This document shows, piece by piece, positions 27,154 to 36,866 of a stretch of 64,000 nucleotides of DNA. The position numbers were made by a program, and so were the translations under genes. The DNA lies in NCBI RefSeq assembly GCF_041080795.1, contig NZ_CP129674.1:2232001-2296000 (forward strand), written 5' to 3'. This DNA comes from Bifidobacterium sp. WK041_4_12 (GTDB taxonomy: Bacteria > Actinomycetota > Actinomycetes > Actinomycetales > Bifidobacteriaceae). Positions within the stretch are counted from its first letter, which is position 1. The number at the start of each line of letters is the position of its first letter. The notes under the pieces are model-generated. The model searched no databases. It saw only the letters and a list, made by a program, of their open reading frames with translations, and was not told the origin of the DNA.

Positions 27154-28170
27154 ATGAGCAGTGAGATCGCAATGAAGAAACATAAGATCAGCAAGCGCCT
27201 GCCGGTGGTCATTTGCGTATGTGCGGTTATGGTCATGTGCTTGGGTGTAGGAGGTGAAGTGCTCTCCTACAAGAGACTCAAGGGCGCAAAGCCCGCCTGT
27301 CTGTAGGTGCAAACACTACTAGATCAGCCTTCGCAAGGTCATTGATTCGACCACGGAGCTGAATGCTTCCGCTGACAAACAGGTCAAAGATGAGAAGACT
27401 CGTACCGACCTGAGTGCCTCAATTAAGAAGGCCACTGAGGTTCTGGGCATTAAGCTCAAGCAGACCAATCCTTCTGGACTCAAGGAATAGCGTTCAGCCA
27501 CTGATGAGGTGACTGTCCAACAGAAGAAGCTTGATTCGGCCAGTACCAACCTTCATGATTCGTCTCTTGAGGTCTACAAGTCTGTCTATACGTTCAAGAT
27601 TGATGTTGCAAACGCTGACTGTAAGTTATCAGAGGACACATACATCGGCGCCAAGAGCAAAGCCAACAACATACTTGGTTCCTCTGAGGGTATTAGCGAT
27701 ACAACCCAAAAGGCCATCAATGACGCCATTACTTAGGGAGATAAGGACGTGGACGCCAAGGCTTCATCGTTGAACAAAGACAAGTTGGATGCCTATTTCA
27801 AGGGTTTGACCGCGTTCTCGAAGGAGTTCAAGTTCAACGATGTCGATTCTGTCAATTCCAGCGCTAAGACGATGAAAGCCGATGCTGACAAGTTGGACAC
27901 AGGCTTCTTCTGAGCATCAGGCGTAGTCAAGCCGCAGCCCAGGTACAAGCACAGGCACAGTCTTCACGCAGTCGATCGAATTTTTCATCTACCACATCCC
28001 GTTCAACTTCAGGGAATCAAGGCAGTCAATTGTCATCTAATGGAGCATACTCGTGCGGTATCTCGTCGGGGATTGGTTCTAGCAGTATGAGTTATGAGGA
28101 GATGCTTGAGCTTGCATGCGGTTCTGGTGGTGGCGAAATGTCGTGCCAGGTTGTGGCCACTTGCAAGTAA
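27154..28170 (+). pseudogene. Secreted or surface coiled-coil protein, heavily decayed
   Basis: ATG 27154 opens a signal-anchor sequence (KRLPVVICVCAVMVMCLGVG). A frameshift near 27304-27335 leads into a long hydrophilic helical region (KVIDSTTELNASADKQVKDE, DEVTVQQKKLDSASTNLHDS, KASSLNKDKLDAYFKGLTAF) interrupted by TAG codons at 27320, 27488 and 27734. A TGA and a further frameshift near 27911 precede a Ser/Gln-rich and then a small Cys-containing C-terminal domain (SYEEMLELACGSGGGEMSC, ending QVVATCK). I do not recognise the family. It was probably an exported protein of about 330 residues. Confidence 0.6.
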
Positions 28171-28210
28171 CTGCATGTAGCCTAAAATTAGAGAGCCTTC
28201 TCTTCTTCAC

Positions 28211-28320
28211 TTAAAGGGATGAGTGCCATTCCTCCAGTATTGCTTCACGCAGCTCTTCGTTTTATTCGTCAGTGAGATTCTCTGAATCGAAACCCCATTC
28301 ACGCAATATCACTGGTGTCC
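28211..28320 (-). pseudogene. Small gene fragment with internal stop
   Basis: The minus strand reads TPVILREWGFDSENLTDE, a TAA, then NEELREAILEEWHSSL and a stop at 28211. The composition is that of a real small acidic protein, of the kind found as antitoxins or phage accessory proteins, but no start is visible and the frame is interrupted. I cannot assign a family. Confidence 0.35.
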
Positions 28321-28485
28321 TTTTATTAATTGGGCTCTGTTAAACTAGAATTAGCATAAGTCCATTCATATGCCCAATCTTATAGTTACATTGTAATTAC
28401 AGCATTGGATGTGGTGATGATAAGACTCGCAGCCACTGTGCGACGGCAGCTCAAGGGCATGAACCATGCAAAGCAGTAGAACGCG

Positions 28486-29325
28486 GTGCGTGAATTGCGC
28501 GAAGTTATCTACAAAAAGGTCTACAAAACCATCACCGCTCACAGTGACGACAATCCGGCATGCCCGTATTGCTGTTCTGTCACAATCGTGAAAGGGGACA
28601 GAATTCGAACGGTTCGTAATGCTGGCAGCGAAAGGACTGCATTCGCGCGTTCTTACAGACCAGAAGTACGCTGATCGAGCGCTCGAAGCTGTCTGTCACC
28701 AAGTGGATGATGTATGTGGAGTGCTTTCGTGGATTGCCTGGCATTGCATGAATGCGCGTTGCGCTGTGAGATTTCGTTGCGTATAACGTGGCTTATGAGC
28801 CGCCGACTGCTTGCATGATTGGAACGCTACCTGCCGAGATGCGCGGCAACCGCTGGCATGTTCATGCAGTTGGATGAAACGTATCTGCGGGAGAGCCTCA
28901 AAAGCAACCATATGAAAGGCGGATTTCGTCTATCTCGCCCGGCTCAATATCGAGGCAGACCTCTGCACCGGCGCGGATTGTCGAAAGAGCAGATATATGT
29001 AATGACCGGAGTTGCTGACCCGGACATGGCATTCGCCGTACTGATCGGGCGAGGACTCATCTTCAAATAGCGAGCCGTCGCATCCCTCGGGGTCGGATCG
29101 GTCGTGGAACGCATATTTAGGCAGATGAAGCACCGGCACATCAGGGCTCGATGCAAGAGGTACATACACGCTTCGAATAGGTGAAAGCGAAATCGCGTCA
29201 CGTCAATCATGTCAACACGCTGCACCACAATCTTAACGGGTTCCTCACCGAGTTCAGAGGCGTGAGCATCTACAAAGCTTCTGACAAGGTTCCTCCGGCA
29301 GCGCTCGTTTCGTACCAGTCGTAGC
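28486..29325 (+). pseudogene. IS1595-like transposase remnant
   Basis: Translated pieces in several frames follow a transposase of the IS1595/ISXO2 type: a zinc-ribbon start (DDNPACPYCCSVTIVKGDR), an HTH region (SKLSVTKWMMYVECF), the first catalytic aspartate in FMQLDETYLRESLKSNHMKG, the core (RRGLSKEQIYVMTGVADPDM), and the terminal VNTLHHNLNGFLTEFRGVSI. At least four frameshifts or stops separate them. Ends of the element were not located. This is old debris in the integrated region. Confidence 0.6.
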
Positions 29326-29483
29326 GACAGCATTATCCGGCAGTTGGATGCTCAACCATGCCCCAGCATCACCCGCGACTGAAGTAATGTCATGCCGCCG
29401 CACATGGCCTACTGGGACATGACAACATAGAACATGCACGTACACTGTGCATATCAAGAAAGTCGAACGATAAGGATAGCGTC

Positions 29484-29669
29484 ATGTCGAACACGCCGAC
29501 CACGACCATGTGCCTCGACCCCGAACTGAAGAACGAAGCTATGAGAGTATTGAAACCGTTATGGCTGAACATGACCGGAGTCGTAACCCTCTTACTCAAA
29601 GCCGTTGTCAGAGAGAACGGACTACCATTCGGCGTGACACTCGGCAACAAAGAGAAGGATGGTGACTGA
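29484..29669 (+). CDS. RelB/DinJ-like antitoxin protein
   Basis: This 61-residue protein resembles RelB/DinJ antitoxins: an N-terminal beta strand (TTTMCLDPELKNEAMRVL), a helix-turn-helix-like centre (LNMTGVVTLLLKAVVRENGL) and PFGV, which corresponds to the family's (I/L)PFE/DV. These are ribbon-helix-helix DNA-binding proteins that also neutralise an RNase toxin. No toxin gene follows; instead its stop codon overlaps by one base the start of the methylase-nuclease gene (TGATG at 29667-29671). It may act as a transcriptional regulator of the restriction-modification genes. Confidence 0.75.
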   Translation: MSNTPTTTMCLDPELKNEAMRVLKPLWLNMTGVVTLLLKAVVRENGLPFGVTLGNKEKDGD

Positions 29670-31747
29670 TGGCTGGAAATCAGAGCGCTGAGGCGCTGTC
29701 GGTGCAGAGGCTCATCAATGAGGTGCTAGTGCAGAAACTCGGCATCCCTGCACACAATATCGTCAACGACATGGCTTTCCCCCACCACACAGGAATCCGG
29801 CGACCGGATATAACCATCTCCAACGAGCCATATGAAGACTCGAATGATGAGGAACGTTTTGTCAACAACCTCATCTGTTATCTCGAAGCGAAGGATATCC
29901 ACTGCAAGCTAGATGATGCCGACTGGAAAAACGCCATAAACCAATGCATGGTAAAGGCACCCGAACTCGGACTTCACTATTTCGGCGTAACTAACTGCCG
30001 TTACACCTACTTCTATAATCTTAATGGAAAGCGTCTCTCCCTCAACGGGAACCCTATATCCGAGCCGCAGGCGATGGACGTGCTGCGCCTCATCAAACAC
30101 CAGACCGGCCAAGACAACAACATCACCGACATCCAGATGGGCGTGGACACCCTTACGGCAGTGTCGGAGGCGGTGTTCGACAGCAAGCTCTGGCAGTTGA
30201 AGAATATCTATCGTGGAATTGATTTTGAAAACAACAACAAAAAGATTGACTTCACCATTGGCATGGTCTCGATGGAATACTATGAAGAAAAAGCCGGCTT
30301 GGACGGCCGTCACGATGAATCTTTGACATGGTGGTCGACTGCAAGAAACGTGGCTGAGAAGACCCGAGCCGCAACAATTCTGGCATATATCACACGGATC
30401 ACCGGTGACGATTCGGAATTTAAGGAATTCGCCGATTCTGTTAATGTTGTCAGGGAATACATTTCAGGGGCATCGCCGTTAGTGAGAGCGAGCCAACTGG
30501 GTGAAATATATAACACCGTTGATTCAATGTCGCCTTTGCATGGAACTGGTTTCGATTTGTTTGGAGCGGTTTATGAGGCGTTCGCTAATTCCAAGGAGAA
30601 GAAAGATTTCGGCGAGTATTTCACGAGCCGCCATTACGCGCATATCTTCGCCAAGCTCTTGTTCGGTCAATCCGAAAGATTCAATACGGACGCAAAGTTC
30701 ACCGTCATAGACCCATTCTGCGGAACAGGAGGGATGCTGACCGAAGCTTACAAGGTACTGCGCACTAATTTCGAACACAGCAACACCTTCACCTCAGAAG
30801 CCAAAACGTTCCTTTCGACTGAATGCTTCTACGGTATTGACATACGCAAGGACAATGCATCAAGGTCACGGCTTAATATGTTTCTTGTTGGAGACGGTCA
30901 CAACCATATCTATGACGACAACTCCTTCGTTCCCGTAAAAATCAACGGCAAGCACGTCATTGAGAAAATGGGGGGAACCTATAATTACGTCATCACCAAC
31001 CCACCATATGGACAGGGTACGGTTCTCGCGGACACATCGTTTCTTTCAAGTCGACGCATGGAAATAGCCGCGATTTGCAGAGTAATAGATCTGCTTAGGA
31101 TAAACGGCGAGGGGTGTATCATAACGCCTGACGGTATACTCGAAAACCCCTCGTTCAAGGCATTCCGCAAAGAGATTCTGATGACATGCGAAATTACGCA
31201 CATCGTCTCACTCCCCAAGTTCGCGTTTGCCCCTTATACGAAGGAAAAGACCTACGCCGTTTTCATCAAGAAACGTTACAATCGTGTTCGTCCCTCAATC
31301 CAAGGAAACGGTCAGGATCCATCGCATCAAAACGGCATGTTCCAGACCAACCCTATTTGGATGTACATACTTGACTACGACGGTTTCGCCAATTCCGACA
31401 AACGCTACCCGACCAGACTCAGAGGCAAGGAACAGAAATGGGAGCACGATGAAATCTCAAGCTGGGTTGACACTGATGGCAACGAACGTATCTCCCAACT
31501 AGAAGACTGCTGGAGACACAACAAGGATGATGCAGCGTCAGGAGGAGAGACCTGGACTGCGCCCGACGGGGAAGAAGTGACCGCGCGCAAATGCGGTTAT
31601 ATCGATATCGAGAATGTGACTGATGACGAGTTCCTGACGCTTCTACCGGAAAAATGGCTGAGACCTTACGATCCCCCGTATGTGACACCCAGTGAGATGG
31701 AGCAAGAACTTGACGGGATTATGAGAGCCTTGAAGAACATAGCATGA
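29669..31747 (+). CDS. BcgI-like fused endonuclease and N6-adenine methyltransferase
   Basis: The 692-residue protein appears to join two activities. Residues 1-170 resemble the N-terminal nuclease-fold domain of type I R subunits (RPDITIS near 47, then YLEAKD near 72, a PD-ExK-like arrangement). Residues 300-560 form an HsdM-like methylase with the SAM motif FCGTGGMLTEA (near 349) and catalytic NPPYGQG (near 444). A separate specificity gene overlaps its end. One protein with cleavage and methylation plus a separate S subunit is the design of type IIB enzymes such as BcgI. The ATG is coupled to the upstream antitoxin-like gene. Confidence 0.82.
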   Translation: MAGNQSAEALSVQRLINEVLVQKLGIPAHNIVNDMAFPHHTGIRRPDITISNEPYEDSNDEERFVNNLICYLEAKDIHCKLDDADWKNAINQCMVKAPELGLHYFGVTNCRYTYFYNLNGKRLSLNGNPISEPQAMDVLRLIKHQTGQDNNITDIQMGVDTLTAVSEAVFDSKLWQLKNIYRGIDFENNNKKIDFTIGMVSMEYYEEKAGLDGRHDESLTWWSTARNVAEKTRAATILAYITRITGDDSEFKEFADSVNVVREYISGASPLVRASQLGEIYNTVDSMSPLHGTGFDLFGAVYEAFANSKEKKDFGEYFTSRHYAHIFAKLLFGQSERFNTDAKFTVIDPFCGTGGMLTEAYKVLRTNFEHSNTFTSEAKTFLSTECFYGIDIRKDNASRSRLNMFLVGDGHNHIYDDNSFVPVKINGKHVIEKMGGTYNYVITNPPYGQGTVLADTSFLSSRRMEIAAICRVIDLLRINGEGCIITPDGILENPSFKAFRKEILMTCEITHIVSLPKFAFAPYTKEKTYAVFIKKRYNRVRPSIQGNGQDPSHQNGMFQTNPIWMYILDYDGFANSDKRYPTRLRGKEQKWEHDEISSWVDTDGNERISQLEDCWRHNKDDAASGGETWTAPDGEEVTARKCGYIDIENVTDDEFLTLLPEKWLRPYDPPYVTPSEMEQELDGIMRALKNIA

Positions 31748-32902
31748 AACTCAACGACATATTCGCTCCTATTGTAAAGGGTGATTTCGGGCTCACCGAC
31801 GAAGTGATATACCAATCCTTCGGAGGTGACGGAGAAACCATAGCATTGTACGGCGGCAACCAGTCGCACAGCGTTCCGACACGTTGGGTGAAAACCGGTT
31901 GCATCACCACAAAAGGCAAACACATACGCACATTTGCAGATGCTGGGATCATCCTTAGTCTTGACGGCAGTGCGGGTAGCATGACCTACAAGAAAGGCGA
32001 TGAGACGTTCGCTCTGAACCATCACGCGGGGTTCCTGAAACCTTTACTGCAATCGAGAACAATATGCAATCCAGAGTTCTTCGCTATATTCTTCCAAAAC
32101 CGCCTACGGGCAACGGCTGTCAGCGACGGATCAAAAACCCTTTCAATACAGCAGTTGGTTCAGTTCACCTTTTCCCTGCCGCCTCTAGACATCCAGCATC
32201 ATCTATTGCAAAAATACCAGCTCATATCAGCTAGATTGAAAGTTTACGACGACTTCGCGACGAGGATCGACGACGCATTAGACAAGCAGGTCAGCTCTGA
32301 ATATCTTCAATACCAAGCAAAAGAAATTCCAATCTCTGAGCTACTGGACTGCATGAGCGGCAATACTGGATTGACGGAGGAGCTCATCTACAGCAAGAGC
32401 AACTTTGGAGGAACCAGATACCAAGTGCTGACCGCTTCAACGATTCCCGACACGGCTATGGGGTATATACCAAAGTGCACGATTTCTACGGCGTCCGGGA
32501 GAACGAAGGAACTGAATACGTTCGAAGGCAAGGAAGGTTTGCTTGTTGTCCGCAAAGGCAAGGCGGGCGGTACGAGATACCTTCCTGAAGGCAAATACGT
32601 GATAAACGATGACGCATATATTGTTTCGGTCAAGAATGACTGCCCGTATCAGATTGACCTGCGTTGGCTTGCGATAGCCTGCAAAACCGATTTCCTCGCC
32701 TATGCTTCAAACTCCGATAATGGTACATGGAACAAGACCGGTTTCTTCAACAATGTTACTTACTATTAACATACCTAGCATCGCTGAACAGGAGCATCTG
32801 GTTGATATAGTTTCGAAGGCCACTGAATACAGGCAAAGGGTGGATGAGGTCAGGCGAAAACTGGACATCCTACTCGACAAGGAAATTGATGTGCCTAAGT
32901 AA
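31744..32902 (+). pseudogene. Specificity subunit of the restriction system, split by a 4-bp duplication
   Basis: This is a type I/BcgI-like S subunit with two target-recognition domains, each ending in a helical spacer: LSIQQLVQFTFSLPPLDIQH before the central helix and INIPSIAEQEHLVDIVSKAT before the last. Near 32756 the sequence GTTACTTACTATTAAC gives VTYY and a stop. Deleting one of the two tandem TTAC copies gives VTINIPS and joins the second domain to its helix (RVDEVRRKLDILLDKEIDV). The truncated 341-residue form loses the final helix. ATGA couples its start to the methylase stop. Confidence 0.8.
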
Positions 32903-32916
32903 AGGTAGATTTTGAA

Positions 32917-32963
32917 GTAAAGCGTCTTGAACAAAAAATACGGCTCTGTTCGAGACGCTTTAC
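32917..32963. terminator. Long hairpin downstream of the restriction operon
   Basis: GTAAAGCGTCTTGAAC (32917-32932) pairs with GTTCGAGACGCTTTAC (32948-32963), 16 bp with one G-T pair, around a 15-base loop. It ends the restriction operon. An IS150-type element begins 9 bp further on. Confidence 0.6.
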
Positions 32964-32971
32964 TATTCCGA

Positions 32972-34463
32972 GGGTTATAGGCAAAAAGGGGGTTCGGACT
33001 GTTTTCTGGTCGAAATTGGAGGATCAGTTGAAGGTCATGCACACGGCTGAGCAGAAACGGGTCGCAGTGGCCACGTATCGGCGTCATAAGTCGTATGCGA
33101 AGACGTTGCGATTGTTGGGCTATCCCTCGCGCCACGTGTTGTTCGACTGGGTGCGGGGCAGCAGGCCGGGCAGAAAGAAGCCGATCGCCCGTTCGGCGTA
33201 TCGCAGTTACTCGGTGACGGTCAAGCTTGAGGCCGTCAATCGCATGCTTGCGGGGGAACCGGTCGTTGATGTCGCCGCGGGTCTGGATGTGGCCAACCAT
33301 ATGCTGTTGTATAAGTGGATGCATGCATGGCATCTGGGCGGCGAGGAGGGATTGATGACCAGATCGGAGCGCAAGCAGCGCGAGGGGTACAGGACCCGCG
33401 CCCAGCCTGAGGCGTCGCTGCCTGATGATCCGGTCGAGCTGCGCCGCCTGTCCGCTCGGCTGCTGGTCGGCAAGGCCGTGCTCGAAAAGGAGCTTGACCT
33501 GGTAAAAAAAGACGCGGGCGTCATCCCGGGACAACTGACAAACACCAGCAAGACGATAATCATCCAGTCTCTGAGAGACCGTCTTGCATTGACGATGCTG
33601 CTTGACTCGACGGGACTGAGGGCAAACAGCTATCAATATGCCAGAACGGCCCTGGCACGTCCTGATAGGCTGGCCGGACTGCGCGCGAGCGTGCATGAGA
33701 TCGCGCGCTCGTCCGGGTTCACGTACGGGTCCCCGCGCGTCTGGATGGCGCTGAAGCGGGCGGGCATCGTTGTTTCCGAGAAGGTGGTGCGCCGTGTGAT
33801 GAAGCAGGAGCGCATCCCCGTGCATTACGCGCATCGCAAGTGGCACTATTCGAGCTACGAGGGCGAGAGCACGCCGGCTCCCAAGGACCTCGTCAAACGC
33901 GACTTCCATGCCAGGGAACCGAACCGGCTATGGCTGACCGATGTATCCGAGTTCGCGGCACGCAACGGCAAGGTCTATCTCAGTCCGATCATTGATTGCC
34001 ATGACGGCAAGGCCGTATCGTTCACGACAGGCCGTTGCCCCGATAAGAGGCTGACCCAGTCCATGCTCGAACAGGCCATCGGCACGCTGCCCACGCAGCG
34101 CACGAATCCGCTGATCATACATTCCGACGGGGGCGGGCACTATCGTGCCGCGGAATGGATCGAGACCCTGAACGCCGCAGGCGTCACCCGCTCGATGAGC
34201 CGCAAGGGCTGCTCTCCCGACAACGCCACGTGCGAGGGATTCTTCGGACGCATGAAGACCGAGATGTTCCACGAGCGCACGTGGAACACCATGAGCGAAC
34301 TGGAAACTGCGATCCATTGGTACATGGACTTCATATTACAACCACCGCATCAAGACCAGCCTCGGTGGCGTCACCATACATGAACACCGAAAACAGCTAG
34401 AATCAACATCAACGGACTAAACCAACCAGAAAACAGTCCGAACCCCCTTTATTCCTATAACCC
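32972..34463 (+). mobile_element. IS3-family (IS150-type) insertion sequence
   Basis: Both ends read inward GGGTTATAGG, a few variable bases, then AAAGGGGGTTCGGACTGTTT and TCTGG (32972-33010 and 34425-34463), an imperfect inverted repeat of about 38 bp. One transposase gene fills the element. It lies right next to the hairpin that ends the restriction operon. I see no convincing 3-bp target duplication. Confidence 0.78.
33016..34420 (+). pseudogene. IS150-type transposase with a C-terminal frameshift
   Basis: A single continuous frame covers both the helix-turn-helix part (EQKRVAVATYRRHKSYAKTL, SVTVKLEAVNRMLAGEPVVD) and the DDE part: RLWLTDVSEF, IIHSDGGGHYR and PDNATCEGFFGRMKTEMF, so all three acidic residues are present. 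Near 34333 the frame shifts: the expected ending (HHRIKTSLGGVTIHEHRKQL) is read only in another frame, to a TAA at 34418. The 341 or so catalytic residues are intact and some activity is possible, but the last 30 residues are altered. Confidence 0.75.
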
Positions 34464-34591
34464 GAAAATGGCTTTTAGACAGTGTTGACCGGTTTAATAG
34501 GACATCTAATAGGACAGATTGGTGCCCTATGGGTCGCACAAGGTCTTTTGGGGGCTATAGGCACGAAAGTGTGTGGAAAATTGAAGTGGAC

Positions 34592-34984
34592 TCAATTGGG
34601 CACTCTCACTGCGCAACAACCATGATGACACAGCTCAACTTGACAGGACAAAACATACTGCCCTCTTGCTCTGGCGGTCTGGAGTCCCGCGTTGGTGCGT
34701 TCCCTTATCATGGCGGCGAAAACGTTAAAGATGGGCGCGTTTCCCGACGTGGTGGTGTCCATGTTCTCGGTCAGACTCCTGAACCTCACTCCCCTGGATC
34801 GCAGCAGGCTTATGAGATTCAGCGCGGTTCTGCACGCTACAGCCAAGCCGATCGAGCTTCCACACGACGAGTGTGTCCCCTTCGTGGATGGTGTCGAGCA
34901 TATGGTGCAGACCGGGCCGGTGTGTCTTCGCGCAGGACGCATGGTCGGGGTGAACATCCGTTCGCAGCCGGTCTGCAATGCCTC
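34592..34984 (-). pseudogene. Serine recombinase (resolvase/invertase) remnant
   Basis: In two minus-strand frames the catalytic-domain segments of a small serine recombinase can be read: LHHMLDTIHEGDTLVVWKLD, RLGCSVQN, then after a shift NLISLLRSRGVRFRSLTENM, DTTTSGNAPIFNVFAAMI and RERTNAGLQTARARG. The usual LAEFERELI between the last two is deleted, and the N-terminal catalytic serine region and C-terminal HTH are missing or out of frame. It probably belonged to a transposon or integrative element. Confidence 0.7.
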
Positions 34985-35028
34985 GTTCTAATCCAGGATG
35001 GACACGCTGGCACTGCCCATGATCATGG

Positions 35029-35361
35029 TCAAGCGGCCTGCAAACGGTGGTGCTGACGCTTCATCTCCTGCTCGACGAGCATGCGCAGATACTCGGACTT
35101 GTTGCGCATGCCCGACCGCTTGCGCTGCTCGTCCACGAAGGCAGCCATCGAACGCGGCGCCTTGAACTGCAACTGCACACTCTCCTCGCCACGTTCTTCG
35201 CTCAGCCGCGGACGACCCACGAACAGCTCGTGCGCCTCTCGCGCGGTGTCCGCCCCGGTCGCCAGCATGAGGTCACTGTCAACGTCGCGTCCCAACGATT
35301 CGTGAGTGGATGCGACGACATCACCGTCATCCCACCGCCACGTTTCATCCTGCAATGCCAT
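35029..35361 (-). CDS. Antitoxin-like protein of TA pair 1 (C-terminal RHH)
   Basis: This protein of about 110 residues begins MALQDETWRWDDGD and ends with a ribbon-helix-helix-like segment (VQLQFKAPRSMAAFVDEQRK, NKSEYLRMLVEQEMKRQHHR). The ATG at 35361, rather than the TTG 21 bases upstream, is chosen because the paralogue at 50045 starts at the same position (MAHKDEVWRWDD) and because GGGAGTG precedes it. The partner gene ends 17 bp upstream. Toxin-first order and a C-terminal RHH antitoxin recall BrnTA modules. Antitoxins of this kind bind their own promoter. Confidence 0.65.
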   Translation of the reverse strand: MALQDETWRWDDGDVVASTHESLGRDVDSDLMLATGADTAREAHELFVGRPRLSEERGEESVQLQFKAPRSMAAFVDEQRKRSGMRNKSEYLRMLVEQEMKRQHHRLQAA

Positions 35362-35378
35362 CAGACACTCCCAATCTA

Positions 35379-35639
35379 TCAATCCTTGTCCCAGAAATTG
35401 CCTTGTTCGGCGTTCACATGGAACACCACGATGCCCTGCCCCGGGATGATCTTCATCATGACCTCAATGCTCGGCACCAGCGGGTCACCATGATGCCGTC
35501 CGGTCAGCTTCACGTACCGCGCCCCGCCATGCTCCCGAGCCTCACGACGAATCGGATGCTCCACGGCATACACCACGTCACGAATCGAAAACCCATGACG
35601 CTCAGCAGCCCTGGCGAACACCACTCCTCGGTAACCCAT
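35379..35639 (-). CDS. Putative toxin of TA pair 1 (BrnT-like, unassigned family)
   Basis: The 86-residue protein starts MGYRGVVFARAAERHGFSI and has a conserved C-terminal half (TGRHHGDPLVPSIEVMMK, VFHVNAEQGNFWDKD) that is shared almost exactly with the protein at 50417. Over half of all residues are identical between the two. The N-terminal RHGFSIRDVVYAVEHP and late VVFHV strand are loosely like BrnT RNase toxins, but I cannot confirm a family. ATG 35639 gives the same length as the paralogue. AATATCG direct repeats sit just upstream. Confidence 0.6.
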   Translation of the reverse strand: MGYRGVVFARAAERHGFSIRDVVYAVEHPIRREAREHGGARYVKLTGRHHGDPLVPSIEVMMKIIPGQGIVVFHVNAEQGNFWDKD

Positions 35640-35642
35640 GAA

Positions 35643-35662
35643 AATATCGTAATACAATATCG
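35643..35662. promoter_or_regulatory. Direct repeat upstream of TA pair 1
   Basis: AATATCG occurs twice, at 35643-35649 and 35656-35662, six bases apart and immediately upstream of the putative toxin start. It could be the operator of the RHH antitoxin. The paralogous pair at 50 kb lacks this repeat. Confidence 0.35.
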
Positions 35663-35821
35663 CAATACCGGCAAGACCTTGCGTGAATTATCCCATGCGT
35701 TCAACCGAAAACATCTACACTGATACCTGCACGTGTTTATATACACGTTCCGGCATGAAAAACGGCCCGGATCGGCAGGCCGTGGGACTGTGTAGAAAAC
35801 CCTCGTTTACTGAACATGCGT

Positions 35822-36760
35822 TTACCGGATGTTGCTGTTTCCGGGATTTGTCTGGATGTCGGCTGTTACCGCCTCCAGCAGCGAGTATCGTGGCATGAAT
35901 CCCTGGCGGCGCATTGCATTGTCATCCCAGATTCGTGTGGTCGAGAACACCTTGTATTCATATGGAGATATCCCTATTCCGCTGAGTTCGTTGCCTGTCA
36001 GATCAGGTTTGATGTCCCGTGTTGCCAGTGTTATGCCCGCCGCCCGTTCCATGGACTCCTTGATTTGCAGCCAGCTTGCGTCGAAGCCTTTTACCAGATA
36101 TGTCCCCGTCAGGGCATGTTCCCCTATGAAGGCCATCGCTCTTCCCATGTCTCTGGCATCGATGAACGAAGTGCGATGCGCCCCTCCCTCAACCAGTGGG
36201 AAAGCGGCACTGGTGGCAGTGGCGAACAGTCTAGTGAAGAACGACTTGCGGTCACGGGATCCAATGACGCTGGACGGGCGGACAATGCTTACCCGCATTC
36301 CTGCCGCTTCGCCAACAGTACGCACCGTTTGCTCCCGATGCTCCTGGACCTGCTGCAGCGAGGAAGCAATGACGGGCTGGTAACTCTCGTCAATCACCCC
36401 GTCGTGTTCAAATCCGTAGAGGATGGTTGAGCTCAATTGTATGAAGTGCTGCACGCCCGCATCTGAAGCGCATTGCGCCAGTCGTTTCGAGATGGTGACC
36501 TCAACGTCGCCATATGCCGAGTCTGGACTGATGCCATTGGCTGCGGTGCAATTAAATATCACGTCGTTGCCTTTGAGGAGTGCCGTGAGCGTATCCATGT
36601 CTGCAAAATCCACTTCACGGACTGCGACTGCAAGGTCATTGAGGAATCCGGCATTGTCTGCAGTGCGCACGAGGGCCGTAACGTCGTGTCCTGCGCGTGC
36701 GAGCTGTTCCGTGACATGCCCACCTATGAACCCAGTTGCACCGGCCACCACCGCTTTCAT
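35822..36760 (-). CDS. NAD(P)-dependent epimerase/dehydratase-family protein (atypical SDR)
   Basis: This protein of 312 residues begins MKAVVAGATGFIGGHVTEQL, a Rossmann fold with the GxxGxxG nucleotide-binding motif, and continues as an extended/atypical SDR (VIFNCTAANGI, HFIQLSSTILYG, RVSIVRPSSVIG). The usual YxxxK catalytic pair is not obvious; the region after LSSTILYG has QVQEHREQTVRT. The start is set by AAGGAGGAGTC just upstream. It is divergent from an HxlR-type regulator with a perfect palindrome between them, so it is very probably the regulated target. Substrate unknown. Confidence 0.87.
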   Translation of the reverse strand: MKAVVAGATGFIGGHVTEQLARAGHDVTALVRTADNAGFLNDLAVAVREVDFADMDTLTALLKGNDVIFNCTAANGISPDSAYGDVEVTISKRLAQCASDAGVQHFIQLSSTILYGFEHDGVIDESYQPVIASSLQQVQEHREQTVRTVGEAAGMRVSIVRPSSVIGSRDRKSFFTRLFATATSAAFPLVEGGAHRTSFIDARDMGRAMAFIGEHALTGTYLVKGFDASWLQIKESMERAAGITLATRDIKPDLTGNELSGIGISPYEYKVFSTTRIWDDNAMRRQGFMPRYSLLEAVTADIQTNPGNSNIR

Positions 36761-36818
36761 CGACTCCTCCTTGGTAGATAGCAAACAGATAGCAACGAAA
36801 TTACAGCAAGCAATAGAC

Positions 36819-36838
36819 AAAGTATAGTACTATACTTT
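36819..36838. promoter_or_regulatory. Perfect 20-bp palindrome, probable HxlR operator
   Basis: AAAGTATAGTACTATACTTT is fully self-complementary and lies between the divergent SDR and HxlR genes, 28 bp before the HxlR start. A further GTATAGTA half-site follows at 36840-36847. HxlR proteins commonly bind such GTA-N-TAC palindromes next to their own gene. Confidence 0.7.
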
Positions 36839-36866
36839 TGTATAGTAAGTTATCGAAGGAGGAAGC

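Noticed and set aside
32707..33909. 400-codon minus-strand frame
   Set aside because: Antisense to the IS150-type transposase and the end of the specificity gene.
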